A DNA stretch of 64,000 nucleotides from Hyperoplus lanceolatus (lineage: Eukaryota; Chordata; Actinopteri; Uranoscopiformes; Ammodytidae): assembly GCA_026929865.2 (NCBI GenBank), contig CM049404.1:5189001-5253000 (forward strand), read 5' to 3'. Every line of letters starts with the position of its first letter. Positions within the stretch are counted from its first letter, which is position 1. This document shows positions 23,558-36,000 of this stretch, piece by piece. The notes under the pieces were generated by a model. The model saw only the letters and a list, made by a program, of their open reading frames with translations, had not been told where the DNA came from and did no database searches. The position numbers and the translations under genes are program-made.

Positions 23558-26500
23558 CTAGCTGAGGCAGATGATTGTGTGATCTGTGGGGTAGAGGGCT
23601 TGGTTGAGGGGCGGCCATGATGGAGACTCGGACAGAAGGACATGAAGGCGTTTATACTGTTTCTTTGACTGGCGCTTCCCACGCAGACACTGAAGACAGT
23701 TCAGGATACCCAAGTCTATCAGCATCTAGGGGGAAAAACAAGGGATTTAAGGAATACACCATCGCAAGAGAGTAGGAGTATGTATCAATGATGAAATAAT
23801 GAGGAATTTTAGTTTTTTTTCATAGCAGATGTATTGACTTGTTATAGTGTTACAAATACCATTAAAAAGGTGGAGTCAGCAATTTTAGAGAACGCCTTAT
23901 CTAAATGTATTTGTCAAAATCAGTACATTTCTCCTCCATCCTCTACCTGCACGTATTGTGTTTGCACTGAAATAAAATCCAGTATTAATTAATACACAGC
24001 TGAGGCTCTGTTAACTAGTATGTAAAAAAAGTGGGCCGACCATAGCTAGCAACATGCCTGTTAACAGAGCCTAGACTGTGTATTATTAACGGCTCGTGAG
24101 GAGATATTCACTGATTTTGACAACAAGCATTCTCCAGATTCACTGACTCCACCTTTAAAAAGGGCCCCGTTTTATTCAAGCGTCCCAGTGAGGCAGTACG
24201 CACAACAGCTAAGCCCTGAAACCGATGCCGCTAAATGGAATCCTGCTATTGTCGAGCTATGGTCCCAAGAGGGAATATAAAAAGATTCATATTGTCAATC
24301 ACCTCCACAAAGAAACAAATGAAGAAGTTGAGAGCAGCCACGGCGACTAGCAGCATTTTGAAATCCATATCGGAGAAGTTGAACATTTGAAGTTTTTGAC
24401 AAATGAAAGGCCCGGGATACAACACCAGCCAAGAGGTCAGGCCAAAGAGGACAAACAGCAGACACAGGAACAGCACTGGAAAGGCAAAAGAACACGCTCC
24501 TAAAATCTGTAATACACTTCACAATGAATGGCCCATCAAATCATCAGCATGGGTCTATGGGCATTACTGTTTCAACCATAAAGCATCATCATCATCTTCA
24601 GACGTTTGTGCCGACTCACCATTGTGGTACAGAGGTTTCTTGTGAGGGTAGCCCTTGGTGGCCACAACAGCCATGAAGACGTACTGGAAAGCTGACACGG
24701 CAAACACACTGGTGTTCTCCATGTTGGGCAGATTTTCTGTCCCAAACACTGTTGAATTGAGTGGAACGTACCTAAAGAGATGGTCGTATAAATATATGTA
24801 TAAAACAGCACTGATAAATGTGGCTGACAGACTGTTGCTACGGACAGTGTATTGATCAATCACTTTGCGGCATATCAATGCGCTGATAAGTTAAACTACT
24901 CCTTCAAAAAAAAAACAATGGACTACTTTTTCAACAATACTTTGAATGTATGTGCAGAGGAGGGAACATTGGAGACATGGTAAATGTGTGAAAGGATTCC
25001 AGTCAAGACCAAGTGAGTCGGGCTCCTGTTCACATTTAAGAGAGTGACCTGTTAGAATCGCTGTACATTATCCCTTACATATATTTAAACAAGAGATATT
25101 GCATTTTTTTAAATTTAATACAGAAACAAATATAAACATTTTTTTTCTTTCATGAAAACCTATTTTGCTGGGCGGTGAGTCTTTTCACTGACCAGTCCTG
25201 TGAGGTGGTGATGAAGAGTGCAGCCAGCTGACCCATGATGAGCACACAGGTGTGTATGAAGAGGCCTCCCAGGACAGGCAGGGCCAGCAGACTGGCTGGA
25301 GGCCTGCGCCGGTGCAGCTCCTCACTGGGGCCTCCCTTCCCCATCACCAGGGCCAGCAACGTCACCACAAAGATGTCACAGTACAGGAACTGCAGGTCCG
25401 CCATGCTGGTCTTCATCTGGACACAACAAACACAGTGTATCATTGAGAGTACTTCAAGCATTAAGGTATCAAAATCATTTATTCAGAATTGAAGTTGCAG
25501 AGTCTGCCAGGTAAAGATCTTGCCCCCCCAAAACGGTCAAGTTAAAAAAAAAAAGAAGTAACAAAAAAATAATAAAACAGCATGACAGCACATGTGTTTA
25601 AAGGGGAAAATCAAGAAGTAATCTGTAATAAAATGTCCATAAATAAAACAGAATTTTCCAATAAAATTCTGTAATTGTGGAAATGTCTGAAGGACCATTG
25701 TATGAAAAGTTGAAACTTGATCGTTTTATACATTTTTCACATATTGTTTGTTCATTATATATTTGACTTGATTTTTCAGATGATTTTTGCTTTAATGTAT
25801 TTGATATTCTCTGGGTGTCCCGTAACATCCTGAATACAAAGTGACGGACTGAAAAACACACAATCGGCAACAAGAAAATATGGTTGCGTTCCGAATCGCA
25901 TACTCTTTCTTTCTTCTATTCTACATACTACATCCGAAGATAAAAATAATCTAGTTAGGATGCAGGAGGCATACCATTGGGACATACTTTACTCTCTTAT
26001 TTCATCATAACATTGCGCCTTGATCTTGCCTCTTGTTTTCATATGGAGGCTTCGTCGATGTGACGTCACTTCACGTGCGCACTGGATTGTGGGTCAGAAT
26101 CGGCCAAATAGGATGCAGTTTTCAACATTAACAATCTTGGCCGCATGAAGTAGGACATCCGGGTACTTCTAACCATCCTAAATCTGGCCACAAGAATCGG
26201 GACATCCTAAATATTTTTTTCTACATACTATATAATAGAAAGTATGCGATTCAGAACGCAACCTATGTCTCCTTTGAAAGTGAGGGTGTTTTGCCGAGCT
26301 CCGCTGCTACTCACTGTGTAGAGGATGAGGACGGAGCAGAACTGGATGAGGCTGTACAGGGCCATGTATCTGAAGAGACTGAAGGAGGTGACCAGGGAAC
26401 AGCGGCCCTCTCTGTAACACACAAACCAGAGAAATGTGTGTCAGATATTACAGATACTGTACCACAGACATTATTAATGAGTGCTTTGCTTGGTTTGAAT

Positions 26501-29500
26501 GCCTCCTACTGGCTCACCTGATAAGCAGTGGCACACAGCTGATGTTCTCAGTCTTGGAAGTGAAAGGTGAAGCGACAGAGGCCTCTGCTTCGGACAGGGA
26601 AACCCCGACGTCAGCAGCTCTCAGGGCCCCGCAGTCATTGGCCCCGTCCCCACACATGCCCACACGGTAGCTGGAGTGACAGAGAAAAAGCTTTTTTTAC
26701 TAATCTTTTGTGACCTATTTCAAGTAAAAAGTGGATAGCCAGTGTACTCCAGCTGTGGTTCAGTTAATATGTTAGAAATATTACAAAATAGGAAACTTGT
26801 GATTATACATTTATTGTGCAACTATGGGAATCCCTTAAAGGTGATGTCAGCTATTCTGGAGAATGCTTGTTGTCAAAATCACTTTTTGTGAATAAATATC
26901 TGGATTTTTCTTTCTCCAGCGCACACAAAGTACTTAGAGGTAGCAAATGGTGAGGAAATATTCACTGATTTTGACATTAAGTCGACAAGACAAAGTTTGC
27001 TGAGTCCACCTTTAACTTCTGGTCAACTATATCAGGTGGAAATACACAGGTATTCACTTTCAGTGTCGCACAATACGCACAATGTTGACTATTTCCCCAT
27101 TTCATTTTTATAGTATCAGCATACAAAGTTTGGATTTAACCAAGTAGAGCAGTGCTTCTCAAATGGTGGGGCGCGACCCCCAGGGGGGGCGCGGTGGGGT
27201 ATCAGGGGGGGCGCGAGCGGCAGGGGGGACTTAGTGTTTTTTTTTTTTTTTTTGTATATATTTTTTTTTTTCTTAAATAAACATTATACCAAGGGTCAGA
27301 AGTGTAACAGAATTTAGATCTTACAAAGAAAGGGAGTATCCACTCATTGGACAGAAGGCTGTCAACATCTTACTACCCTTTGCCACATCCTATCTGTGTG
27401 AGATGGGCTTTTCCACTGTTGCTGCACTCAAGACAAAGTACAGGTCCCAGCTTAACATTGAGCAAGAGTTAAGAGTAGCAGTATCAAGTTTGAAGCCCAG
27501 ATTTGGAATGATGTGCACTGCAAAGAGGGCTCACTGCAGCCACTAAAATACAGAGCAAATTGTATTTTTGTATATTATAAGCAGAATGTGTTCATATAAA
27601 ACAGACAAATAGGGAAATAAGTTCAAAATAATTGTGAAGGTGAATTTAGTTATATTAAAAAAGCTCAAACTGATGTAGCTGCCAGTTTCAAATAGTTCAG
27701 GGTTCAAGGCTTTTTTAATGTCTTGTGTTATGTTCAGGGAAAGTATGCAAATTGTACATTAAATATTGTTGCAAATGTTGCACACAAAGAGTAATGTTTA
27801 TTTTTAAGTCATATATATTTTTGAAAGGGAATAAGCTGATGAAGCTGACTGACAAGTGACCAATGTTTACTGTTTAAAAATGTTATTAATTAAATGAAAA
27901 CCCCAGTGAATCATTTGCTCTTGTTTCTGTGTTTTGAGATTCACACAGACTGAACGGTCTTGTTTAAATGTTACAAATTGAGTTAATAAACTTGGAAATT
28001 GTTTTAAGATGTTGCAGATGTCAGCAAATTTTATTAATCTATTTTAATAATAAGGTGATTGTATGCAGAATGCTGGTGCTAGCAACTCAAACTCATATAT
28101 AACTCTTATACAGATAAATAAATAAATATTAGCAGGTTCTCAATAGTATTTCAATTTAGGGGGGTCGCGAAAAAATTTCAGTCTCCTAGGGGGGGCATGA
28201 CAGAAAATAATTGAGAAGCACTGAAGTAGAGCAACCATCACTGCTCATACTAAGGTTGACCTGCTCTAAGATGCAGTTCCTCTAAAGGCCACTAGTCGGC
28301 TGATTTCCCCTTGTACTCATGGTGTTGGTGCTCTCAGTATATTTCTTTTCTTTTCTGTTCTGCCTTTGCATTTCACACCTTTTTATATTCTGAGTCTGAA
28401 CTCACTTGAGTTTCTGCAGCTCCTTCACCAGCTGGGTTTTCTGGTCAGGAGTCATGCGTGCAAATACCGTGGCTCTCAACAAAACCTGCAGAGACAGAGA
28501 CAGCATGTCAAAGAAATGAACACCATGGCATGATCGGCGCACTGGTGGACTACAATCCAGTGTCACAATATTCCTGCTGGGATTACACAAAAATACATCA
28601 CCTTTGGCAGATACTCAGGGAAGTGGTCGCAGAGGGCAGCAAAGGACTTGCCACCGATAGCCAAGTGATAGCCAAACCCTCCCTGGTACAGGCCCTGAGA
28701 GGAGAACAGAGAGGCATCAATAACACCAGCCGGCAATGTACATCCTGCTAGTTTAGAAATGTAGACTATGGTTGTGTTCATAATGTGCCAGCTAATGCAA
28801 TAACTACTTAGTATAGTGTGTAACTTTTTCATATAAATGAATGGCGGATCAGTTCAAGCCATCAACAAATGAGTTGACGGAGTATATTTAATCTCCTCGC
28901 TCACTCTCCACATGACAATATACGTTGTTAACTATTCTTTACAGTCTATTGTCGTTACCATAAACATGAGTGGCTGGCAATCTTGCTTTGCTATATATTG
29001 GCAGCCGATGTAAGCTCTCTATCTCAATAATATTTGCTTATGTTGACATGTGGATAGAATATGAACAGTGCTGCCATTTCGCTCACTGACATTTATCAGC
29101 CACGATAGCCCGCAGACAGAAGGTGGACGGGTATGGTGAGCGCACCCACCAGCTCTCTTCTACTGCTAAGAAAAAACCTGGACGTACAGCAGGAGGTATA
29201 CAATCCATGAGCGATTACTAAAGGCTTACCTCATAATACTTTTACAGTTACCTCATAACCTAACAAATATTTTGGTTCTATATCCGATCTAATATATCAC
29301 TGCTGTCTTTCAAGGCCCAGAAAATACGTTTAAGCAGAGAGAGCACACTTTGGCCAAAGAGCAGTGTACTGTGTAGTGCAGGGTTGTGTCTAAACAGGAC
29401 CCACCTGAGTGATGACCTCCACTGAGCTTTGGCTGGCTCTTGTGTCTTCCAGGTTGAACTTGAGGGTGGGCATGGAGTGTGCAGTGTGTGGGGTCGCATT

Positions 29501-31093
29501 GACGAATATCACCTTCTCATCAGAGCCCACCATCCCACAGCTTTTTGCTACATTGACCGCTGTTAAAAGGTTGTCCCCTGTGCAAAGAAGGACAAGACGA
29601 GATTGGACATGTTGATGGCAAATACCTAACTTCAATTAGTGTTAAGCAGCTGTGATTAAAAGGTATAGTGTGTACTATTAAAGGTATTTAGTTGCATGTA
29701 GTGGTAGGATTCCATATTTAAATAATGTTTCTATCCCCTCCCCTTGGGAGAATTTACAGAAGCTACGGTGGCCTTCAAGGAGAAGAAGCTAGTTACTAAA
29801 GATGGCATCATCCACCACTGCCTCAAGTCTTTCCACAATATCAAGTGATGAGGTGAAAATGTTTTTGTCATTTATTCTGTAGCACTTCTTCTTCGTCTTC
29901 CAGCAGGTGCATCACCTGCAGACACCCACTATATAAAAGCGAGTAAGGCAGTTATGTTAGGTAACATTTTTTATTTTATTTTCAAGCGATTATACACTTA
30001 TAAAAAAAATACAGTATACTTATGAATATTAAATAATTTCTACCAAGCCTGTTTGAAAAAGGGCAATTCATTCTACATACTGCATCTTAAACACAACAAC
30101 TGAAGGTGTCTCACCAGTGACCATGACGCTGCGCAGCTCTGCCTGTCTCAGGACGCTGATGACGTCGGCACTCTCCGGCTTCACCAGGTTCTTCATCATG
30201 AGAAAACCCAGGAAGTGCACGTCTTTCTCCACCTCCCCTCTGTGAGAAAAAGGCACAAAGCTGGGTTAACACTCAACATGGTACCAACAATGAAATGAGC
30301 TTTGGAGCCAAAAAGAAGCCAGTAATAAAGACTGGGTTCTCACCGTTCAATGGTCCTTAAGTCAGTGTTCCCGTCTAACGGTTTATAGGCCAGAGCAAGA
30401 ACCCTCAGGCCTTCACTGGAGAAGTTGCTCAGTTTGCTGGAGAACTGTGCCGGCACTATCAAGTTTAGAATGAAATGTAATGGAAAAGATGAAGATACAA
30501 TTCAAACTTCAATTGTCTACTCTATTTCAATGATTGATCAACAGGAAATTGGTGTTCAAATCACTATAAATCCTTTACTGCAGTTCTATAAATATACATG
30601 AAACTAGTACTGTTATTAATAGTATGAATAATATTAGGCTACTGACCAGTTTCTGCAGAGCAGAGGCTAGCCACCATCTCTGGAGATCCTTTGATGAAGG
30701 CCAGAGGGGAGCGTCCGCCGGGGGCCACTGTCACCACACTCATCCTCTGCAGGGCCGAGGAGAAGGGAAACCTCTGGACTATGGCCACCGCCTCGCTCAG
30801 TGTCTGATAGGCAAGGACCAAAAAGACAAAAGACAATGTTGTGTTCACCTGGACTGATATAGGACATAGTAGGGACAGACTTAGTGAGTCAGGTAAATCA
30901 GCTTAAAAGGCCGAGGTCAACGATTCTGGAGAGCGCTTGTTGTCGAAATCATGTATGGTCATAATCAGAGAATATCTCCTCACGATCCCCCTACCTGTAC
31001 GTACTGTGTGTGAGCTGGAAAACAAATCCAGTGTTTATACACATCCTAGCCTCTGTAAATGGGCATGTTGCTAGCTATGGCGGGCACCTGTTG

Positions 31094-31136
<43 letters not shown>

Positions 31137-32980
31137 AACAGGGCCCAGAATGTGTTCTAACAACAGATTTGAGATCATGAGATACTGACTGATTTTGACA
31201 AAAAGTGATTTTGTCAGCAAGCGTTCTCCAGAATGGCTGACTCCACCTCTGCTAATTCACCCACCGTTCCATTCAGTTTGTTATTTATTTTTAAATCAGG
31301 CATTTGAAATAAACAAATTTGCCTTATTGACGAGTCTATATGAGAGTGTTGGTGTGGACACTCACGGTTCCTTGAGCTTTGAGCTGGTCAATAGGAGGTT
31401 TCATCACAGCCAGCACTCTGTGGCCTCCGAACTCTGCATCCAGCACCTTTCCATCTCCCTCTGCCTCCTGCAGTGTCTGCAACATAACATACAATTGAAA
31501 CATATCGAAAAATAAAAATGATGTTATAACAGAAGTCAGCAAGAAGATTTAATGTGGGGGAATGTGGAGGGACCTGAGGAAGTGTGTGACTTACTTACAG
31601 TTACAATTACAGTTTTAACTATATGAATCTAATTTTTAATACCAGTATTTTGCAATATCTGTTCACATTGACACATCGTCATGGCCAAAATGTAATTCAC
31701 ATTAGCTTTGTGTTTTGTTTATCACTGCATCGCTGGTTATACAGTATGCGAGATATTGCATACCAATTGTTTACCAGTTTCCTCTTAAGTTTTGCTGCAC
31801 CCTTCTCCAATGCACCTGTCATAAATGCAGGTGTGCAGAGATCATTTTGAACATTTTAAGGATCTGAAACTCAGGGCCAAAATACATGTTGGTCAGTACC
31901 ACAAGTGCTGAATATACTGTATGGTTACATTAAAAAAAAATGGTGGGCAAAGTTATCAAACGCCTTTTAGGTTTAAGATAACATTTCATTTTCATCTGTA
32001 AACTTAATGTCATCAGTAGCTAAATCTAAGTTTTGTTTCTTTACTGGTATTGACAATTTAAACAATAATAACCAAGTCCTACATGTCAGAAGTAAATAAG
32101 AAAAGCATTATGGTGTCTTACCCAACCAGTGGACTGGAGCATCTTGAGCTCCAGAGGGTCTCCTAGGGGCTGACCCTGCATCAGTGTGACAGTGTGACAG
32201 CAGGCCAGGCCAGAGAGCATGGGGCCAGGGCGCAGGAGTCTGGGCTCTGGGACCAGCTCTGAGAAACCCTCTGGTCCCCCCTCCATCACACCCCACACAT
32301 CCAGACCCTCCTCTGTAAGAGTCCCTGTCTGGAGAAACAAGAGGACGCTGGTGGAAAAGGCAACTTAAACATGCCAAGTGGTCCACCACTGTTTTTCAAG
32401 ATAGGACAATAAAGCTATAGTGCGTAACTTCTGTTGCCCCCGTGAGGAATTATGAGGAATGAAAACAAACACTGTCGGAACATCTACGTGATGTAAGCCT
32501 TCAGTGATCGCTTGTGGATTTTAATGCCTTTTGCTGTACGTTCAGGTTTTCTTTTTCTTAGGTTCTTCTTGAGCTCCTGCATCAGTGTCAGGGGGAGGGG
32601 GCATCAGTTTGTAAATGCTGCCGTACTGAGAAATACAGAGAGAGTTTTGTGGAGCTGATAAGGCTTTATCAACTTTGTGTCATAATCATTTGGCAATGGC
32701 TTGATAGAACCGATATTCGTTTCGATGAAAAAGGTACGCACTATAGCTTTAAACTGCGGAAAACAACGGATTCCCCCCTCACCTTGTCAAAGCAGAAGAT
32801 GGACACCTTGCCGCAGATGTTGATGCGTGGTGGACTGATGCAGAAGATGCCCTTTCTCTTGAGCCGGCGCTGGGCGTACAATGTGCCGGTGGTGATGGCA
32901 GCAGGCAGGGCGGGGGGCACAGCGATGGTCACAATATCAAGACTCCTTATCACCAACTCCAGCCAGGTCACCTAGACACG

Positions 32981-33019
<39 letters not shown>

Positions 33020-36000
33020 CAATGATAGCACTTGGATTTACTGTTGGCATTGAGAATATAAACAAGACAGAAGTGATTACATTGTATAGACTTCACTTAC
33101 ATTGGATCGGTAGAGCACCACAAAGCTATAAATGGTCCCGAAGATAGCTGAAGCAACAACAATATTGGGAAATAGTTTATTGTGTATGTTCAACTGTTTT
33201 TGAATTATTGGCATAAAATAAGTCGTGGCAATCATAAATATGAGAAAGTCTCGTACCAATCACACCCAGGATGAGCAGGAACTTGGCAGCATCCTGGTAG
33301 AAGCGGAAGTTGGTCGGCTGGGGATACAAAATGGAGCTGACCAGGTTACCTTTGGCTGTGAAAAACCCTGGGGAAGAGATAGAAGGAAGATCAGTGTCTT
33401 GACTTACAGATACAATGTAGGCTTATAGAGGTGCCCTATGGAGTCCCCAATCGCAAACCCCCCGTATCCACCAACACAATCCAAGTTCTGGTGTGTTATT
33501 GTTTTAGTAATAGATCATTTTGAAGGGCTGGTTGTTTTCTCCATCTTTTAAGACCTGAATTATTTACATACATCTTTACTTGCTTGCAGATTTTTTTCTA
33601 ACCTGCCATTGGCACATATTTACTATCAGTTAAGAACATATCAAACCCTTGGCAGAAATGTGTATCCCATGACCACCAATATGTCCAGTACAAATGAAAG
33701 GAGAGCTGACTAAACAATACTCCGTAGCACTATCATTGGCCAGACAATCCCCAGGGTACTTTGAACTTGCACAATGATCACCTAATACCATCTAGTTAAA
33801 AAGGTGCTCTCTGGATTATTATAAACAAACATAAGTTATGTTAATGATATAATAAAATATATTATATAATGCAAAATACATTGAGTGTGGTCCAACACAT
33901 GCCAGGAATAAATACATTTCATTACCCCTAAAACATTTTCGAAATCATATTTTTATTTAAAGTTTGACATTTGCATTGTTTAGATTAGAGACAAACACAA
34001 TGGGGACCAGCTCATAGAAAAGCTGCTAGAGATAAAAAAAAGAATAATATTTAAAAATAAACTCCATAGGAAACCTTTAACCGTTCATGGACACTTCATT
34101 AAATTGTTATCAACTCCACTGATCAGTTCTCTTGTACTCACCGGTGCTTGTGACCACAGCGACAGCCCCGCTGCCCCCCGGGCCCCCTCCTTTGGCCTGG
34201 ATGAGCTGGGTCCCACAGAACAGGGTGTGTCTGCGCTCAGCCTCAGAGCTGTATGTGCCCTCACCAGCAGGCAGTGGGGTTTTCAACACTGGGACACTTT
34301 CACCTGAATGCAACAATGATGAGAACAGGTCGTTATTGGAATCAAATACTCAATGATTGTGATCTGATTTTTTTAAATCCAATTCGGTATCAGGACTTAT
34401 TATAAGTTGTTATAAGTCCTGATACCGAATTGGATTTCAAAAATAACTCAAAACTATAGCCTACTTAACTTTAATTTTGTTTCACTTCATTTGTACTGTA
34501 CAGTCCTGAGAGGCTAATCAGAGCTGATGTGTCAGTGGTTTGCCAAATCACAACAGTAGGTCCAGATGTAGGAGGTAAAAATTATGTAATAAGGGAACAC
34601 TTGTGCTATCTTTATATAGGGTCAATAAATCAAAGGCTTGCACCTGTACATACAGCACTGAAGTTCTGAACATACTTTTTTGATGGCCTAGCAACAACTT
34701 GCAGTCAACTTAAAGATCACTGTTGATGGTCAATATGTGACTGTAATCAGCCTGAGGGTTGAGAAATGTGACATGGCCCCAGCTTTAAGTAAAAAAAAAG
34801 AAAAAAAAATCCTACACCAATATTCACACTAAGTACATGCCACATTAGTTTTCAGGCTCTTCACCAAGACGCTCTTTCTGAAGGGGGTCCTGGCATTTCA
34901 CCAACGCAAAGAGGGGTAAATCATGGTGAGGTGGTTATACAATATGACACTAACCTGTGAGCATGCTCTCGTTGACCAGACACTCCCCGGCCAGCAGGGC
35001 GGCGTCACAGGACAGCAGCAGACCTTCCTGAGGGACCATCAGAATGTCTCCAGGGACCAGATCCACCGAGCTCACACACTCCTCCACTGAGAAAAACACA
35101 CAACTGGGATTGAGTGCTACTGTGAAGAGTTCTGGGGTTCATTTGGGTCTATATGAAACAAAATGTCTTCTCGATAAACTTTCCCTTACCTTTATTCACA
35201 TTAACAACATACATTTTTTTTTTAAATCACTACATAAGACCATGGCCATCCATGGAAACCATTAAAAAGGTGGAGTCAGCGATTTTGGAGGCTCATTGTC
35301 AAAATCACTTTTTTGTTAAACTCAGTGAGTGCCTCCTCAAGATCCGCCACCTGTCCATACTGTGTGTGTGTGCTGAAAAAAGACTAATATATTTGCAAAA
35401 ATAAACCCACCTCCTGAGTCTCTTCGTATGGTGACATTTTGGACCAATCGGGCCATGTTGCGAAGAGTGATGCTTTGCTGTGGGGTCAAATAAGGTTTGT
35501 ATCATATCTACATCCGTATCCAGAGCTTCAGACGTAATACATTAGAATCAGATTAAGGCTCACCTTGCGGATCTCATAGAGTGAAATACCAATGGACAAA
35601 ATGGAGATAAGGAATATACATATGGCGTAAACATAATATTTATCAACCATCCACAGGGTGATGCTGAACAACTGGAACACATAGAATGGGTTGAGGACCT
35701 AAAGAAGCAAACAAAGAGACACAAGGGTACTGAGTGGGTTCAATTTCATTCCTCACCTATATCTTTAATGTAATAATCACTTAAAGCTATAGTGCGTAAC
35801 TTATGTCTCCATAATGAATTCTGAATTATTACAACAACACTGTCAGCACATCTACATAAGGATAGCCCTCGGTGATCGTGCATGGATGTTATGCTTTCTC
35901 CTGTATGTCAATGATTTTTCTTAGCATTAAGATCAACAATTGAAACCATTCGTGGGCGCTTTTGCGGATTTTTCTTAGCTCCTGGACCAGTGCCGGAGGG

